This document shows, piece by piece, positions 53,581 to 62,907 of a stretch of DNA of 64,000 bases. The translations under genes were made by a program, and so were the position numbers. Location: positions 305,844 to 369,843 of the forward strand of contig JAWKZI010000001.1 of the NCBI GenBank assembly GCA_041396045.1, read 5' to 3'. The notes under the pieces are model-generated. The model did no database searches. It saw only the letters and a list, made by a program, of their open reading frames with translations, and was not told the origin of the DNA. This stretch comes from SHZI01 sp041396045. Its GTDB lineage: Bacteria; Pseudomonadota; Gammaproteobacteria; Steroidobacterales; GCA-2729495. Every line of letters begins with the position of its first letter. Position 1 is the stretch's first letter.

Positions 53581-55307
53581 CCGAACCCTTTAAGGGCGCG
53601 TTGCACGACGGTCGAGTCGGTGTCGCCCTGATCCAGCGCTGCCAGCAAGGGCTCTATAAGGTGTGGCCCCATCGGCTTGCCGAAGAGATAGCCTTGCACC
53701 ACGTGGCAGCCATGGTCCATCAGGTAGTGCAACTGGCCGGTTGTCTCCACACCCTCGGCAACGGTTTCCAGCCGCAAGCTCTTCGCCAGGGAGATGATGG
53801 CATCGATGATGCTCTCTCCATCCCGGCTGCCGCCGATCTCCTGCACGAAAGACTTGTCGATCTTCAGAACATCGATCGGAAAGCGGCGCAGATAGCTCAG
53901 GCAGGAATAGCCGGTACCAAAATCGTCGATTGAAATGCGGACCCCGATATTCTTGAGCTGCAGGAGTTCGGCCTGAACGTTGTTGGTGTCCTCCATGACC
54001 AGGCCTTCAGTCAGTTCAATCTCGATCAGGGCCGGATCGATGTCGTACTCCTGCATGACCGCAGCCACCCGCTTGTGGAAATCGGCCTGCTGAAACTGGC
54101 GCGCTGATACGTTGACCGAAACCGGAACCGGGGTGAGGCCCTGATCCTGCCAGCGACGCAGTGTCGAGCACACTTCTTTAAGCACCCAGTAGCCCAGTGG
54201 AATGATGTGTCCGCTTTCCTCGGCAACCGGGATGAAATCTACCGGGTTCACGGTGCCGCGTGTGGGGCTGGTCCAGCGCAACAGGGCCTCAATCCCCTGC
54301 AGCCGGCTCAGGCGCACATTGACCTTGGGTTGATAGGCCAGATGAAACTCGCCCAGCCGCAGTGCATCGCGAATGTCGCGCTCAAGGTTGTGGTATTCCA
54401 TGAGATCGGCATGCATCTGCTCATGGAAGAACTGGAAATTGTTACGGCCATTCTCCTTGGCCTGATACATCGCGATGTCGGCGTTCTTAAGCAGCATCTG
54501 CGTATCCGAATGGTCGTTCGGGTACATCGTGATACCGATGCTGGTGGTAATCGACAGATGCCGGTCGGCAATGTGATACGGCCTGGACACCACTTCGAGC
54601 AGTGCAGTCGCGACTACTTCAACTTCCCTGGCGCTGGGCAGTCCCTCCAGCAACACGGCAAACTCATCACCGCCAAGGCGGGCAACGATATCGCCGGTAC
54701 GCACTGCGCGGCTGATCCGGCTGGCTGCCTCCTTCAGCAAATGATCGCCGGCATCGTGCCCTAGCGTGTCGTTGACGATCTTGAACGCGTCCAGATCGAG
54801 AAACAGCAGGGCAACTTTTCGCCCGTCCCGACTGGCACGCGCTGTGGCACGAGTAAGCTGGTCGTTGAAGTACTGGCGGTTGGGAATGCCGGTCAGTGGA
54901 TCAAACTGTGCCAGATAGTTCAGGCGCAACTCGGAGCGCTTGCGTTCGATGGCGTAGCGTATCGAACGAAGGATTGTCCGCCCCTGGCCTTCCCACTTGA
55001 CCAGATAATCCTGTGCACCCTTGTTGAGAATGCTGACCGCGAAGTCTTCATCGTCCTGGCCGCTAAGAACAATGATGGGAATATCACTGTCGATACACTG
55101 AATGGCGTCCAGGCAGTGCAGGCCGGAGCCGTCCGGCAAGTGCAGATCCAGCAGCACGACATCAAACTTCTCATGGGTGAGAAACTCGGTTGCCTCCGCC
55201 AGAGTAGTGGCGTTGGTGAGTTCGACGTCGCCGGCACGCTGGCGCCTCAGCGATGCCGCCAGGAATTCGGCATCAGCCGGGTTGTCTTCAACCAACAGAA
55301 GTTTCAT
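53577..55307 (-). CDS. Response regulator with GGDEF and EAL domains (cyclic di-GMP turnover)
   Basis: The protein has 576 residues from the ATG at 55307. The GTG at 55322 is rejected because GGAA lies between the two. The receiver has Asp54 in LLDLHLPDGSG. The GGDEF domain is catalytically intact (RLGGDEFAVLLEG). The EAL domain keeps EALLRW, NVSARQF, IDDFGTGYS and ETVAEGVET, so phosphodiesterase activity is also expected. The output probably shifts with phosphorylation by the kinase next door. It is the first gene of the three-gene operon. Confidence 0.92.
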   Translation of the reverse strand: MKLLLVEDNPADAEFLAASLRRQRAGDVELTNATTLAEATEFLTHEKFDVVLLDLHLPDGSGLHCLDAIQCIDSDIPIIVLSGQDDEDFAVSILNKGAQDYLVKWEGQGRTILRSIRYAIERKRSELRLNYLAQFDPLTGIPNRQYFNDQLTRATARASRDGRKVALLFLDLDAFKIVNDTLGHDAGDHLLKEAASRISRAVRTGDIVARLGGDEFAVLLEGLPSAREVEVVATALLEVVSRPYHIADRHLSITTSIGITMYPNDHSDTQMLLKNADIAMYQAKENGRNNFQFFHEQMHADLMEYHNLERDIRDALRLGEFHLAYQPKVNVRLSRLQGIEALLRWTSPTRGTVNPVDFIPVAEESGHIIPLGYWVLKEVCSTLRRWQDQGLTPVPVSVNVSARQFQQADFHKRVAAVMQEYDIDPALIEIELTEGLVMEDTNNVQAELLQLKNIGVRISIDDFGTGYSCLSYLRRFPIDVLKIDKSFVQEIGGSRDGESIIDAIISLAKSLRLETVAEGVETTGQLHYLMDHGCHVVQGYLFGKPMGPHLIEPLLAALDQGDTDSTVVQRALKGFG

Positions 55308-55523
55308 TTGTTCCAAAACCACGCACTATCTGGGTCGGCCAGTCACTGGCCCGGCTGGCGAAAAGCCCACATGGCTGTTCCCGGGAAACAGGTCGCGTTG
55401 TGCCGGGCCCCGATCCGTGATCGTGCCCAAGTTACGGCTATGCCCAATTTACGACCGTGCTATGTGAAATCCCTGAGAAGACGGTCACAGACTCGGGCCT
55501 GCGCTTCCGCCGACAGTAAGCCC

Positions 55524-55934
55524 ATGATCAGCCGCATTGACATCGCAATTCTGATTGCATGCCTAGGCGCAGGTGCCGTGGTGGCTGTTCCGCGCCATCA
55601 GATGTTTGCCCGCGAGACCCGGGCAGCCGAGGTCTCCGCCCTGTCATTCGGTGCTGCTACAGCGGCCCAGCTGGCACATACCCGCTGGCTCGCTGCGGGA
55701 CAGCCAGCCACGATTGATGGCACGCGGGGTGTAGTAGCAATGGTCAACGGCTTTCCGTCGCCGGCGACCCTGCCGCTGATGCTGACTGAATCCGAGACGC
55801 TGGCCTTCGCCTATGACAGTGGTGTGTGGCGCCAGCGCGCGGTCGGCGTCGACCAACCCTGCGGCGTGGCCTACCAGCCGCCACCAGCGCCCGACCAGAA
55901 CCCCGATATTCAGGCCCGGACTTCCGGCTGCTGA
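55524..55934 (+). CDS. Pseudopilin-like protein lacking the prepilin peptidase motif
   Basis: The protein has 136 residues. A hydrophobic N-terminal helix (IDIAILIACLGAGAVVAVP) is followed by RHQMFARETRAAEVSALSFGAATAAQLAHTRW, which resembles the stalk helix of MSHA-type pilins. A beta-rich C-terminal part with two Cys follows (GVVAMVNGFPSPATLPLM). The usual G-FTLIE cleavage site and Glu5 are missing. It could be a diverged pseudopilin or an anchored pilin-like protein. It is orphaned from any pilin operon. Its upstream gap (55308-55523) is 216 nt without another gene. Confidence 0.55.
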   Translation: MISRIDIAILIACLGAGAVVAVPRHQMFARETRAAEVSALSFGAATAAQLAHTRWLAAGQPATIDGTRGVVAMVNGFPSPATLPLMLTESETLAFAYDSGVWRQRAVGVDQPCGVAYQPPPAPDQNPDIQARTSGC

Positions 55935-55957
55935 GACATTGTTCTGATTCTGATTAA

Positions 55958-58301
55958 ATGGGAGCCATGAGCAGGCTCCTGAAGTGGATATTCCTGGCAC
56001 TGGCAGCGATCGGGTTGCTGGGTGTCCTGATTGCCGTTGCGGTATACACGCTTGTTGATCCGCAGCAGTACCGGGCAATCGCCATCGAAGCGGTACAGCG
56101 CACTACCGGCCGTACACTCACCCTGGACGGCGAGGTCAAGCTGAAACTTTTTCCCTGTTGTGCCGTGCAAGTGGACACCGCCACCCTGGGTAATCCGGCG
56201 GACTTCGAGGGCGAACCCTTTCTGCGCGTTGCCTCCGCCCAGCTGGCCATCCGGTTGTGGCCGCTGCTCACCCGCCGCGAAGTGGAAATAGGCACCGTTG
56301 AACTGGATGGCCTGCAGGTCAATCTGCTGGGTCGGGCGGACGGCAGCAACAACTGGACGTTCACCGGTCCGGCTGAAGCGCAATCCACGCCACCCCCGGC
56401 TGCCGGGGACACCAGCCTCAGCAGCTTTTCGGTTGCTGGCATTCGTATCAGCAACGGTACGTTGAATTACCAGGATGCGGCTGACGACAGCCGATACCGT
56501 ATCGAAGGACTGGATCTGAAGACCGGGCCGATCGCGAACGCTGCGCCATTCGATCTGGAAGCCGCGTTCACGGGTCACGACCTCAAGGACAACAGCGGCG
56601 GCAAGCTCAGGCTCAAGGCGCGCATCACCTTGGCGACCGATGCCAACGCCACCTCCGTGACACTGGCTGATTTGCAGGCTGATGCAGACCTGCGTGGCAT
56701 TGGCGGGCTGGATAGCCTGTCCGGCAACTTCGGGTCCCCGGCAATGATGGTTCGACTGGCCGATGACACCCAGGTGTCTGCCGCTGAACTGAGCACTGAT
56801 CTGAAGCTGACCACGCCCGAATTGCCGGATCAGACCATTCCGCTAAAGGCTGCCTTGACCGGACTGCGCTACGACGTGGATGTCGACGGCGGCACGCTGG
56901 GTGGCCTGACGGCGACGGCATCTGTCGCTGGCGTCGAGCTGAAGGTGAACGTGGATCAACCGGCCACCTTCGGCGCGCACAATAATTTGCGCGGCATTCT
57001 GCAGTTTGCCGAGGTATCGCCGCGTGACGTGCTGGCCCGGCTCAAGGAACCCGTGCCGGTAACGGCCGACCAAAACGTGCTGAAGCGGCTGTCCGGCAAG
57101 GCTAACTGGTTCCTCACCGATACGGATGTCGGCCTGGAAAAAATGACTTTCGTGCTCGATGACAGCCGGATCTCCGGCAGCGTGTCGCGCCAGATACCCG
57201 CCGAAGGCAGCAAGGCCGTGCCCCGCACGCGCTTCGACCTCAGCGTTGATGCCATCAACGCCGATCGCACCTGGAGCCCGCCAGCGAAGCACCTGCGAAG
57301 GCCAAAACGTCTGACGGCGCACCCGCTGCTATGCGGCTGGCGCCAGTGCCACCGAAATTCCTGTGGAGACAATTCGTGACCTGAATCTGGACGGCCGCGC
57401 CCGCATTGGCAAGCTGACCATCGACGACGTGCAGCTCGCTGATGTGGATATGCGCACCACTGCCAGTGGTGGCCGCCTGAGCCTGAAGCCGCTGTCAGCA
57501 AAGCTTTACGGAGGCAGCCTCCAGGGCGGGCTCAGCATCGATGCCAGCGGCGCCCGGCCGCGGGTGGCGCTGGATCAGACCCTGACTGGCATTGATATAG
57601 AGCCGCTGCTCGCGGCCTTCGCCGACGTGCGCAACATCAGCGGCAAGATGTCCCTGAAACTCGACGCCGCCGGCACCGGCAAGACTGACGACGAAGTGAT
57701 CAGTAATCTGGCCGGCAATCTGAGCTTCAAGCTGGCCGACGGTATCTACAAGGGCATGGATGTCTGGTACGAGATCCGCAAGGCGCGCGCCCTGATCCGG
57801 CGTATCGAACCGCCCGTGCTCATCACGCCCGAGCAGACGCCCATCAATGCACTCGACATGAGCGGCAAGATCAGCGATGGCGTTCTGCGTACTGATCAGC
57901 TCCTCGTCGAAATTCCTTTCCTGCGGGTCAGCGGCAAGGCCGATGTGAATCTGCCGAAGAAGTCGCTGAACAGCGAGCTGACCGCGCTGGTGTTCGAGAA
58001 GCCGGTGTTCGCCGACGACACCAGTCTGGAAGACCTGGTGAATGCGCGCATACCGCTGACGATCAAGGGTCCGCTGGACGATCCGAAGGTGCGCGTGGAC
58101 CTGCAGAAGATGGTGCAGGGCGCATTGAAGGAATCCGTGCGCGAGGTGATCCGCGAAAAGCTAGGCGATCAGCTGCGTGAGAAGTTGGGACTGGGAGCGC
58201 CGGTGGCGCCAGCCGGCGAAGCTCCCGCCAATCCCGACCAGCAGGCACCGAAGAAGGAAGACGCAGTAAAGAAGGCGCTGGACAAGCTGCTTGGCCGCTG
58301 A
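55958..58301 (+). CDS. AsmA family envelope protein, frameshifted
   Basis: MSRLLKWIFLALAAIGLLGV is the inner-membrane anchor, and VDPQQYRAIAIEAVQRTTGRTLTLDGEVKLKLFP is the AsmA signature. The first frame runs to about 57265 (DAINADR). Two or three indels lie between 57265 and 57360. There the reading passes through EPASEAPAKAKTSDGAPAAMRL and continues as ETIRDLNLDGRARIGKLTIDD to 58301. The total of ~780 residues fits the family. AsmA-like proteins span the periplasm and take part in lipid transport to the outer membrane. The C-terminal tail is Lys-rich. Confidence 0.85.
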
Positions 58302-59460
58302 CGCCCCGGCTTCGGCATTGCCCGCGCCGGAATTGCCCGCGCCGGAATTGCTGGCGCCGGCCTTGCTGGATTGGTGGGAGCAGCACGGGCGCCACGATCT
58401 GCCCTGGCAGCACAACCCGCCCGGCAGCGCGGGCCGTTACCGGGTGTGGGTCTCCGAAGTCATGCTTCAGCAGACCCAGGTCAGCACCGTGTTGCGCTAC
58501 TTCCCGGTCTTCATCAAAGCCTTCCCCGATGTACGCGCGCTGGCCGATGCCCCGGCAGACGAGGTGCTGCACCGCTGGTCCGGCCTCGGTTACTACGCGC
58601 GGGCGCGCAACCTGCATCGCGCCGCACAGCAGGTGCGTGATCAGCATGGCGGCCAGATTCCCGACGAGTTCGACGCACTCGCTGGCCTGCCGGGCATTGG
58701 CCGTTCCACGGCCGGCGCGATTCTGAGTCTGGCCGATAATCAGCGGCACCCGATTCTGGACGGCAACGTCAAACGCGTGCTGGCCCGGGTATTTGGTGTG
58801 GCGGGTTATCCGGGCGAAGCAGCAGTATCCCGGCAGCTATGGGCATTGGCAGAACGCTGTACCCCGGCCGTGCGCGTTGCCAACTACACCCAGGCCATCA
58901 TGGATCTGGGCGCTTCGCTGTGCGCCCGCCGCAAGCCGGACTGTGCCGCCTGTCCGCTGGCCTTGCAGTGTGTGGCGTACCGCGATGGCCTGGTCGAAGA
59001 ACTGCCGACGCGGAAGGCGGCGCGCCCACGCCCACAAAAAACGGCGGTCGTGCTGCTCTGTGTACGCCACGATGGTGCCGTATTGCTGGAACGGCGGCCG
59101 GCCTCGGGTATCTGGGGTGGACTCTGGGGCTTGCCTGAATCGGCCAGCGTCGAGGCTGCTGCCGGCTGGTGTACCGCCACGCTGGGGGTGGCACCGGAGC
59201 GCCAGCATGTGCAGCCCGTTCTGCGGCACGGCTTCACGCACTTTGAACTGGCCATGACACCGGTGGAGATGCACGTCGGCCGCGTGCTGCCAGAGCGCGT
59301 CATGGAGGCTGATCGATGGCTCTGGTATAACACTGGGGCGCCGGCCCGAATTGGTCTGGCGGCGCCCACCGCCCGATTGCTGGCGACCCTGCATGAGACC
59401 ACCCGGCACGAGACCACACTGCAGAAGACCGCACTGAACAAGAGAAGCGACCGCCCATGA
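58291..59460 (+). CDS. mutY: A/G-specific adenine glycosylase
   Basis: The protein has 389 residues with a TTG start at 58291, which overlaps AsmA by 11 nt. The first ~28 residues are a Pro/Ala/Glu/Leu repeat (LPAPELPAPELLAPA) encoded by 15-bp tandem units, not typical of MutY. VSEVMLQQTQVSTV carries the catalytic Glu, and the HhH motif LAGLPGIGRSTAGAI and DGNVKRVL carry the Asp region. The [4Fe-4S] cluster is CARRKPDCAACPLALQC. The NUDIX-like C-terminal domain (~225-360) recognises 8-oxoG. yggX follows with a 4-nt overlap, the conserved order. Confidence 0.94.
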   Translation: MAADAPASALPAPELPAPELLAPALLDWWEQHGRHDLPWQHNPPGSAGRYRVWVSEVMLQQTQVSTVLRYFPVFIKAFPDVRALADAPADEVLHRWSGLGYYARARNLHRAAQQVRDQHGGQIPDEFDALAGLPGIGRSTAGAILSLADNQRHPILDGNVKRVLARVFGVAGYPGEAAVSRQLWALAERCTPAVRVANYTQAIMDLGASLCARRKPDCAACPLALQCVAYRDGLVEELPTRKAARPRPQKTAVVLLCVRHDGAVLLERRPASGIWGGLWGLPESASVEAAAGWCTATLGVAPERQHVQPVLRHGFTHFELAMTPVEMHVGRVLPERVMEADRWLWYNTGAPARIGLAAPTARLLATLHETTRHETTLQKTALNKRSDRP

Positions 59461-59723
59461 CCCGCACTGTTAACTGTGTTTTGCTGAACGCCCCGGCCGA
59501 TGGCCTGGACTACCTGCCGTATCCCGGTGAGCTCGGCAAAAGGATGTACGAGAATGTGTCCAAGCAAGCCTGGCAGAAGTGGCTGGGGCACCAGACGATG
59601 CTCATCAACGAGTACCGCCTGAGTCCCATAGAGCCCAAGGCGCGCAAGTTCCTCGAAGAGGAAATGGAAAAGTTCTTCTTCGGCGGCGGCTCGGACAAGC
59701 CCCCCGATTTCAAGGGCGGCTAA
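59457..59723 (+). CDS. yggX: Fe(2+)-trafficking protein YggX
   Basis: The protein has 88 residues. MTRTVNCVLLN holds the conserved Cys7 region. YPGELGKRMYENVSKQAWQKWLGHQTMLINEYRLSP and EPKARKFLEEEMEKFFFGG are diagnostic. It helps protect Fe-S clusters from oxidants. The ATG overlaps the mutY stop by 4 nt, so the two are co-translated. It overlaps the 3' end of the convergent adenylation enzyme gene by 4 nt. Confidence 0.95.
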   Translation: MTRTVNCVLLNAPADGLDYLPYPGELGKRMYENVSKQAWQKWLGHQTMLINEYRLSPIEPKARKFLEEEMEKFFFGGGSDKPPDFKGG

Positions 59724-61193
59724 GGCCGCGTCTGTAAAAGATCCCGGCGCCGCACTTTCCCGGAGGTCGTGCGCGGCAGCTCGTCCACCAGGCAAAATTC
59801 CGCCGGTTGCATCCACGCTGGCAAGACGTTCCGCGCATGGGCCAGCAACGCCGATTCGGTGGCTGGCGGGTCGCCCGGCAATACAAAGGCAATGATCTCG
59901 GGGTCGGCCCCCGCTACCGGCCGGCCCACTACGGCCACATCGGCCACCCCGGGGCAACGGCGCAGCGCCGTTTCGACAATGTCCGGATACACATTGACGC
60001 CGCCGCGCATGATGACGTCATCCGCCCGGCCCTTAAGCGTGAGATAGCCGGCGGCATCCATTGATCCGAGGTCGCCGGTGTACAGCCAGCCATCGATCAC
60101 GCGCTCACTCTCGGTTGGCGTGTCGCCGGTGCTGAACCAGGCCTTGGCCACACCCGCGCCACGCAACCTGACCCGGCCGGTGGTATCCGCGTCGAGCAGC
60201 TGGCCGTCGTCACCGACGATTTGCAACTCAACATCACCGGGGGCCTTGCCGACCGTATGTGCATGGTGGGCCATGTCGGCCGGGAGCAGGGTGGTGATCA
60301 CCCCGCCGCCGGCGCTGCCATACATGTCGTAAAGATTCGGCGACACCCGCGCGACGATCTGCTGGCGTTCTTCGGGCGTCAGCGGCGCCGCGGCGGCGAG
60401 CAAGATCTTCAGCGTGGGTAACAGCAGTGTGCCGTCGTTCGGCAAGGCGATGAGCCAGCGGAGGACGGTGGGCACCAAGAACGCCATGGTGATGGCGTTG
60501 TCCCGAACCGCGCTTACATATTCGTCGGCGTCGAACAGCGGTGGATAGAGCACCACTGTGCCGCCCTGGAGCAGGGTCGTCAGAGCAGAAGTGACTGCCG
60601 GCACTGAAGTACAGCGGACTGGCCGACAGGTAACGCAGCGGCGCCAGCGAGCCCAAAGCCGCCACGTTGTTAAGGATGCGGGCGTGGTAGTTGCGGTGAC
60701 TCACGATCGCCGCCTTCGGCGCGCCGGTGGTACCGGAGGAAAGGTTCAGCACCAGCGGCAGCTCCCCGTCATCCACGAAGGGCGCTTCGTCGGCGTCGGC
60801 AAGCTGCCGTCGCCAGTCGTCATCCAGAGTCAGGCAACGCACGCCGGCCACGGCGGCATTGACCTCGGTAAACACAGCAGCCAGCCGGAACTGGCGCGCC
60901 ACCTCGGTACGCTCCGCCGCCGGCAAGCGCCAGTCCATCGGCAGCACGGCGATGCCGGCGCGGCCGGCGGCCAGCCGGGCAATGAGGTGATCAGCATGAT
61001 CCCGCAGACAAACGCCCAGCCGGTCGCCGGTCTGCAGCCCGGCACGGCGCAGTGCGCCGGCAAAGCGGCCGATCTCGGCATTCAGTTCCGCATAGGTCCA
61101 GTGGCGATCGCCATCCACCAGCGCCGACTTGCCGGGCTGTTCAAGCGCTTGCGCTTCCAGGCGGCGCAGGAGATTGGAGTTGTCGATGTCCAT
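59720..61193 (-). CDS. Stand-alone adenylate-forming enzyme (ANL family), one frameshift
   Basis: The start is the ATG at 61193 (MDIDNSNLLRRLEAQALEQP). Core motifs are LSSGTTGAPK (P-loop), YGSAGGG, YTGDL, LKGRADDVIMRGG and the C-terminal catalytic Lys in TTSGKVRRRDLL. Near 60600 the frame breaks after SASPLYFSA and resumes at PAVTSALTTLLQGGTVV. The joined length of ~490 residues fits acyl-CoA synthetases and free-standing A domains. It activates a carboxylate with ATP. It is divergent from the carrier-thioesterase gene with about 100 nt between, so it may load that carrier (inference). Confidence 0.82.
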
Positions 61194-61298
61194 CAACTGG
61201 TTATGCTATCGCGCAATGCAGGGGGAGCGTGTGATGCCGGTTGGCAAAGGCGTGAAGTCGCTACCGGGACAGGTTGGCTATCACGTAATATGGATCGG

Positions 61299-62514
61299 AT
61301 GCAAGCCACGACTGATCAACCGCTGAAGCCACCACCCATTGCCCGCGCGGCACTAAGCGGCTTGCCGCCCTGGCAGAGCGCCGCAGCAGGGTACGGAAGC
61401 CCGGCTTGCCGAATTCTTCAGCAAAGAACTCAACCTGGACACGGTCGGCGCCAACGACGATTTCTTCGCGCTCGGCGGCAGTTCCGTGCAGGCCGCCGCG
61501 ATCTTCGGCCGCATCCAGCACGAGCTGGGCCAGCGCCTGCCACTGGCCACGCTGTACCGCACGCCCACGGTCAGACAGCTTGCCGTGGCGGTGGACAAGG
61601 CTGCGCAGCCGGCAGTTGTGCCCAACGCAGCTGCTGCAAACGACGCTGACCGCGCGGCTGACCGCGTTGATGACCTTGGCAATGACCTTGGCGATGACAC
61701 GCGCTGCGTGCAAGCCATCCAGGTCGGCAGCTCAGGCTGTCCCTTGTTCATCGCGCCCGGCATCGGCGGCGACATCGTCGGCTTTGGCCATCTGGTGCGC
61801 CAGCTCGATCCGGCCCAGTCGGTGTACGGATTGCGCAGCATCGGCTTGCAGGAGGGCGAAGAACCCCTGATCGGCGTGCCCGCCATCGCCGCCGCCTTCA
61901 TTTCAGAAATGTACCGCATACAACCCGCCGGCCCTTACCAGTTGTTCGGTGTCTGCTGGGGCGGGCTGGTTGCCCTGGAGATCGCCCGGCAACTCACCGA
62001 TGCCGGACACGAAGTAGCCCTGCTCGCGCTGCTGGACCCGCCACCGGTGGGCTTTGATGACAGTGCCGCACCGGCCACACCGGCCAGGGCTGCCGTGCCA
62101 TCGACCCGCCAGTTCCTGCGCCAGCGTCTGGCCTTGTATCGCCATTCCCTCAGCACCACGCCCGTGCACCAGTGGCCCGGGTATGTGTGGCAGCGCCTCT
62201 GCAATGTTTTTGACGCCCTGCGCCAGCGCGACCCGTTGCGCGGCGACGCCACCGAATTCCTGCGCTGGCGGGTCCGCGAAGCCAATCTGCAGGCCATGCG
62301 CAGCTACCGGCCACCCGCCTTCAGGGGTGAAGCCTGCCTGCTGTTCACCAGCGACCGCCCCGACGGCCGCTCCAAAGCCGCCCGCGAATACTGGCTGCAG
62401 CACTTCAACCACGCCGGCCAGCCGCAATTCGTGCCCGGCAAGGACTCCGGCGACGCCCTGGCCCCCGAACGCGCCGCCGCCGTGGCCGCCGTGCTCCGTC
62501 AACGGCTGGCCTGA
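61299..62514 (+). CDS. Carrier protein-thioesterase didomain (NRPS-like release module), one frameshift
   Basis: ATG at 61299 or 61290 starts a Pro-rich leader (TTDQPLKPPPIARAALSG). At the GGG of 61389-61391 one G seems extra. Without it the frame runs as TEARLAEFFSKELNLDTVGA and DDFFALGGSSVQA, a carrier domain whose second Ser is the phosphopantetheine site. From ~170 on is a thioesterase: FIAPGIGGDIVGFGHL, YGLRSIGLQEGEEPL and GVCWGGLVALEIARQL. The nucleophile position holds Cys instead of Ser. The total is ~404 residues. It should hold and release an acyl or aminoacyl chain. No condensation domain is present. Confidence 0.82.
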
Positions 62515-62564
62515 TTCGCTAATCCGGGGCGGCTGGCCTGATTCGCCACCAACGGCTTACAATG

Positions 62565-62620
62565 CCGGGCCCGCCGGACGGCATTAAAGGCAGATCCTTT
62601 AAGGTGATCCCGGGCCCGCC
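62565..62620. repeat. Direct repeat flanking a small inverted repeat, upstream of tRNA-Phe
   Basis: CCGGGCCCGCC occurs at 62565-62575 and 62610-62620. Between the copies, TTAAAGG (62584-62590) and CCTTTAA (62596-62602) form a perfect 7-bp inverted repeat. No gene covers 62515-62634. There is no T-run, so it is not a standard terminator for the thioesterase gene. Confidence 0.45.
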
Positions 62621-62634
62621 AGAACTTCACAAAT

Positions 62635-62710
<76 letters not shown>

Positions 62711-62907
62711 TCCACCTGTTTACGCACGTCTGACCGGGTCCGTTCGGGTCCGGTAAAGTCCACCTAACTGATTGTTCCAAAAGCCGCTTTCTGTCGGCTG
62801 TCAGCTCGTGTTGTACGACTGGGTACGTTGACCGCGTGCCCCCAATGGCCCCATTTTTAGGGGCAACAACTGGATTCCTTCGCTTTCACCCCCAGGAGTT
62901 GCCCCAT

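Noticed and set aside
55308..55523. Cyclic di-GMP riboswitch near the GGDEF-EAL gene
   Set aside because: I looked on both strands for the GEMM core and its conserved loops and did not find them.
58884..59957. 357-residue open frame on the minus strand
   Set aside because: It is antisense to mutY and yggX.
60558..61649. 363-residue open frame on the plus strand
   Set aside because: It is the antisense shadow of the adenylation enzyme gene, is low in hydrophobic pattern and matches no family.
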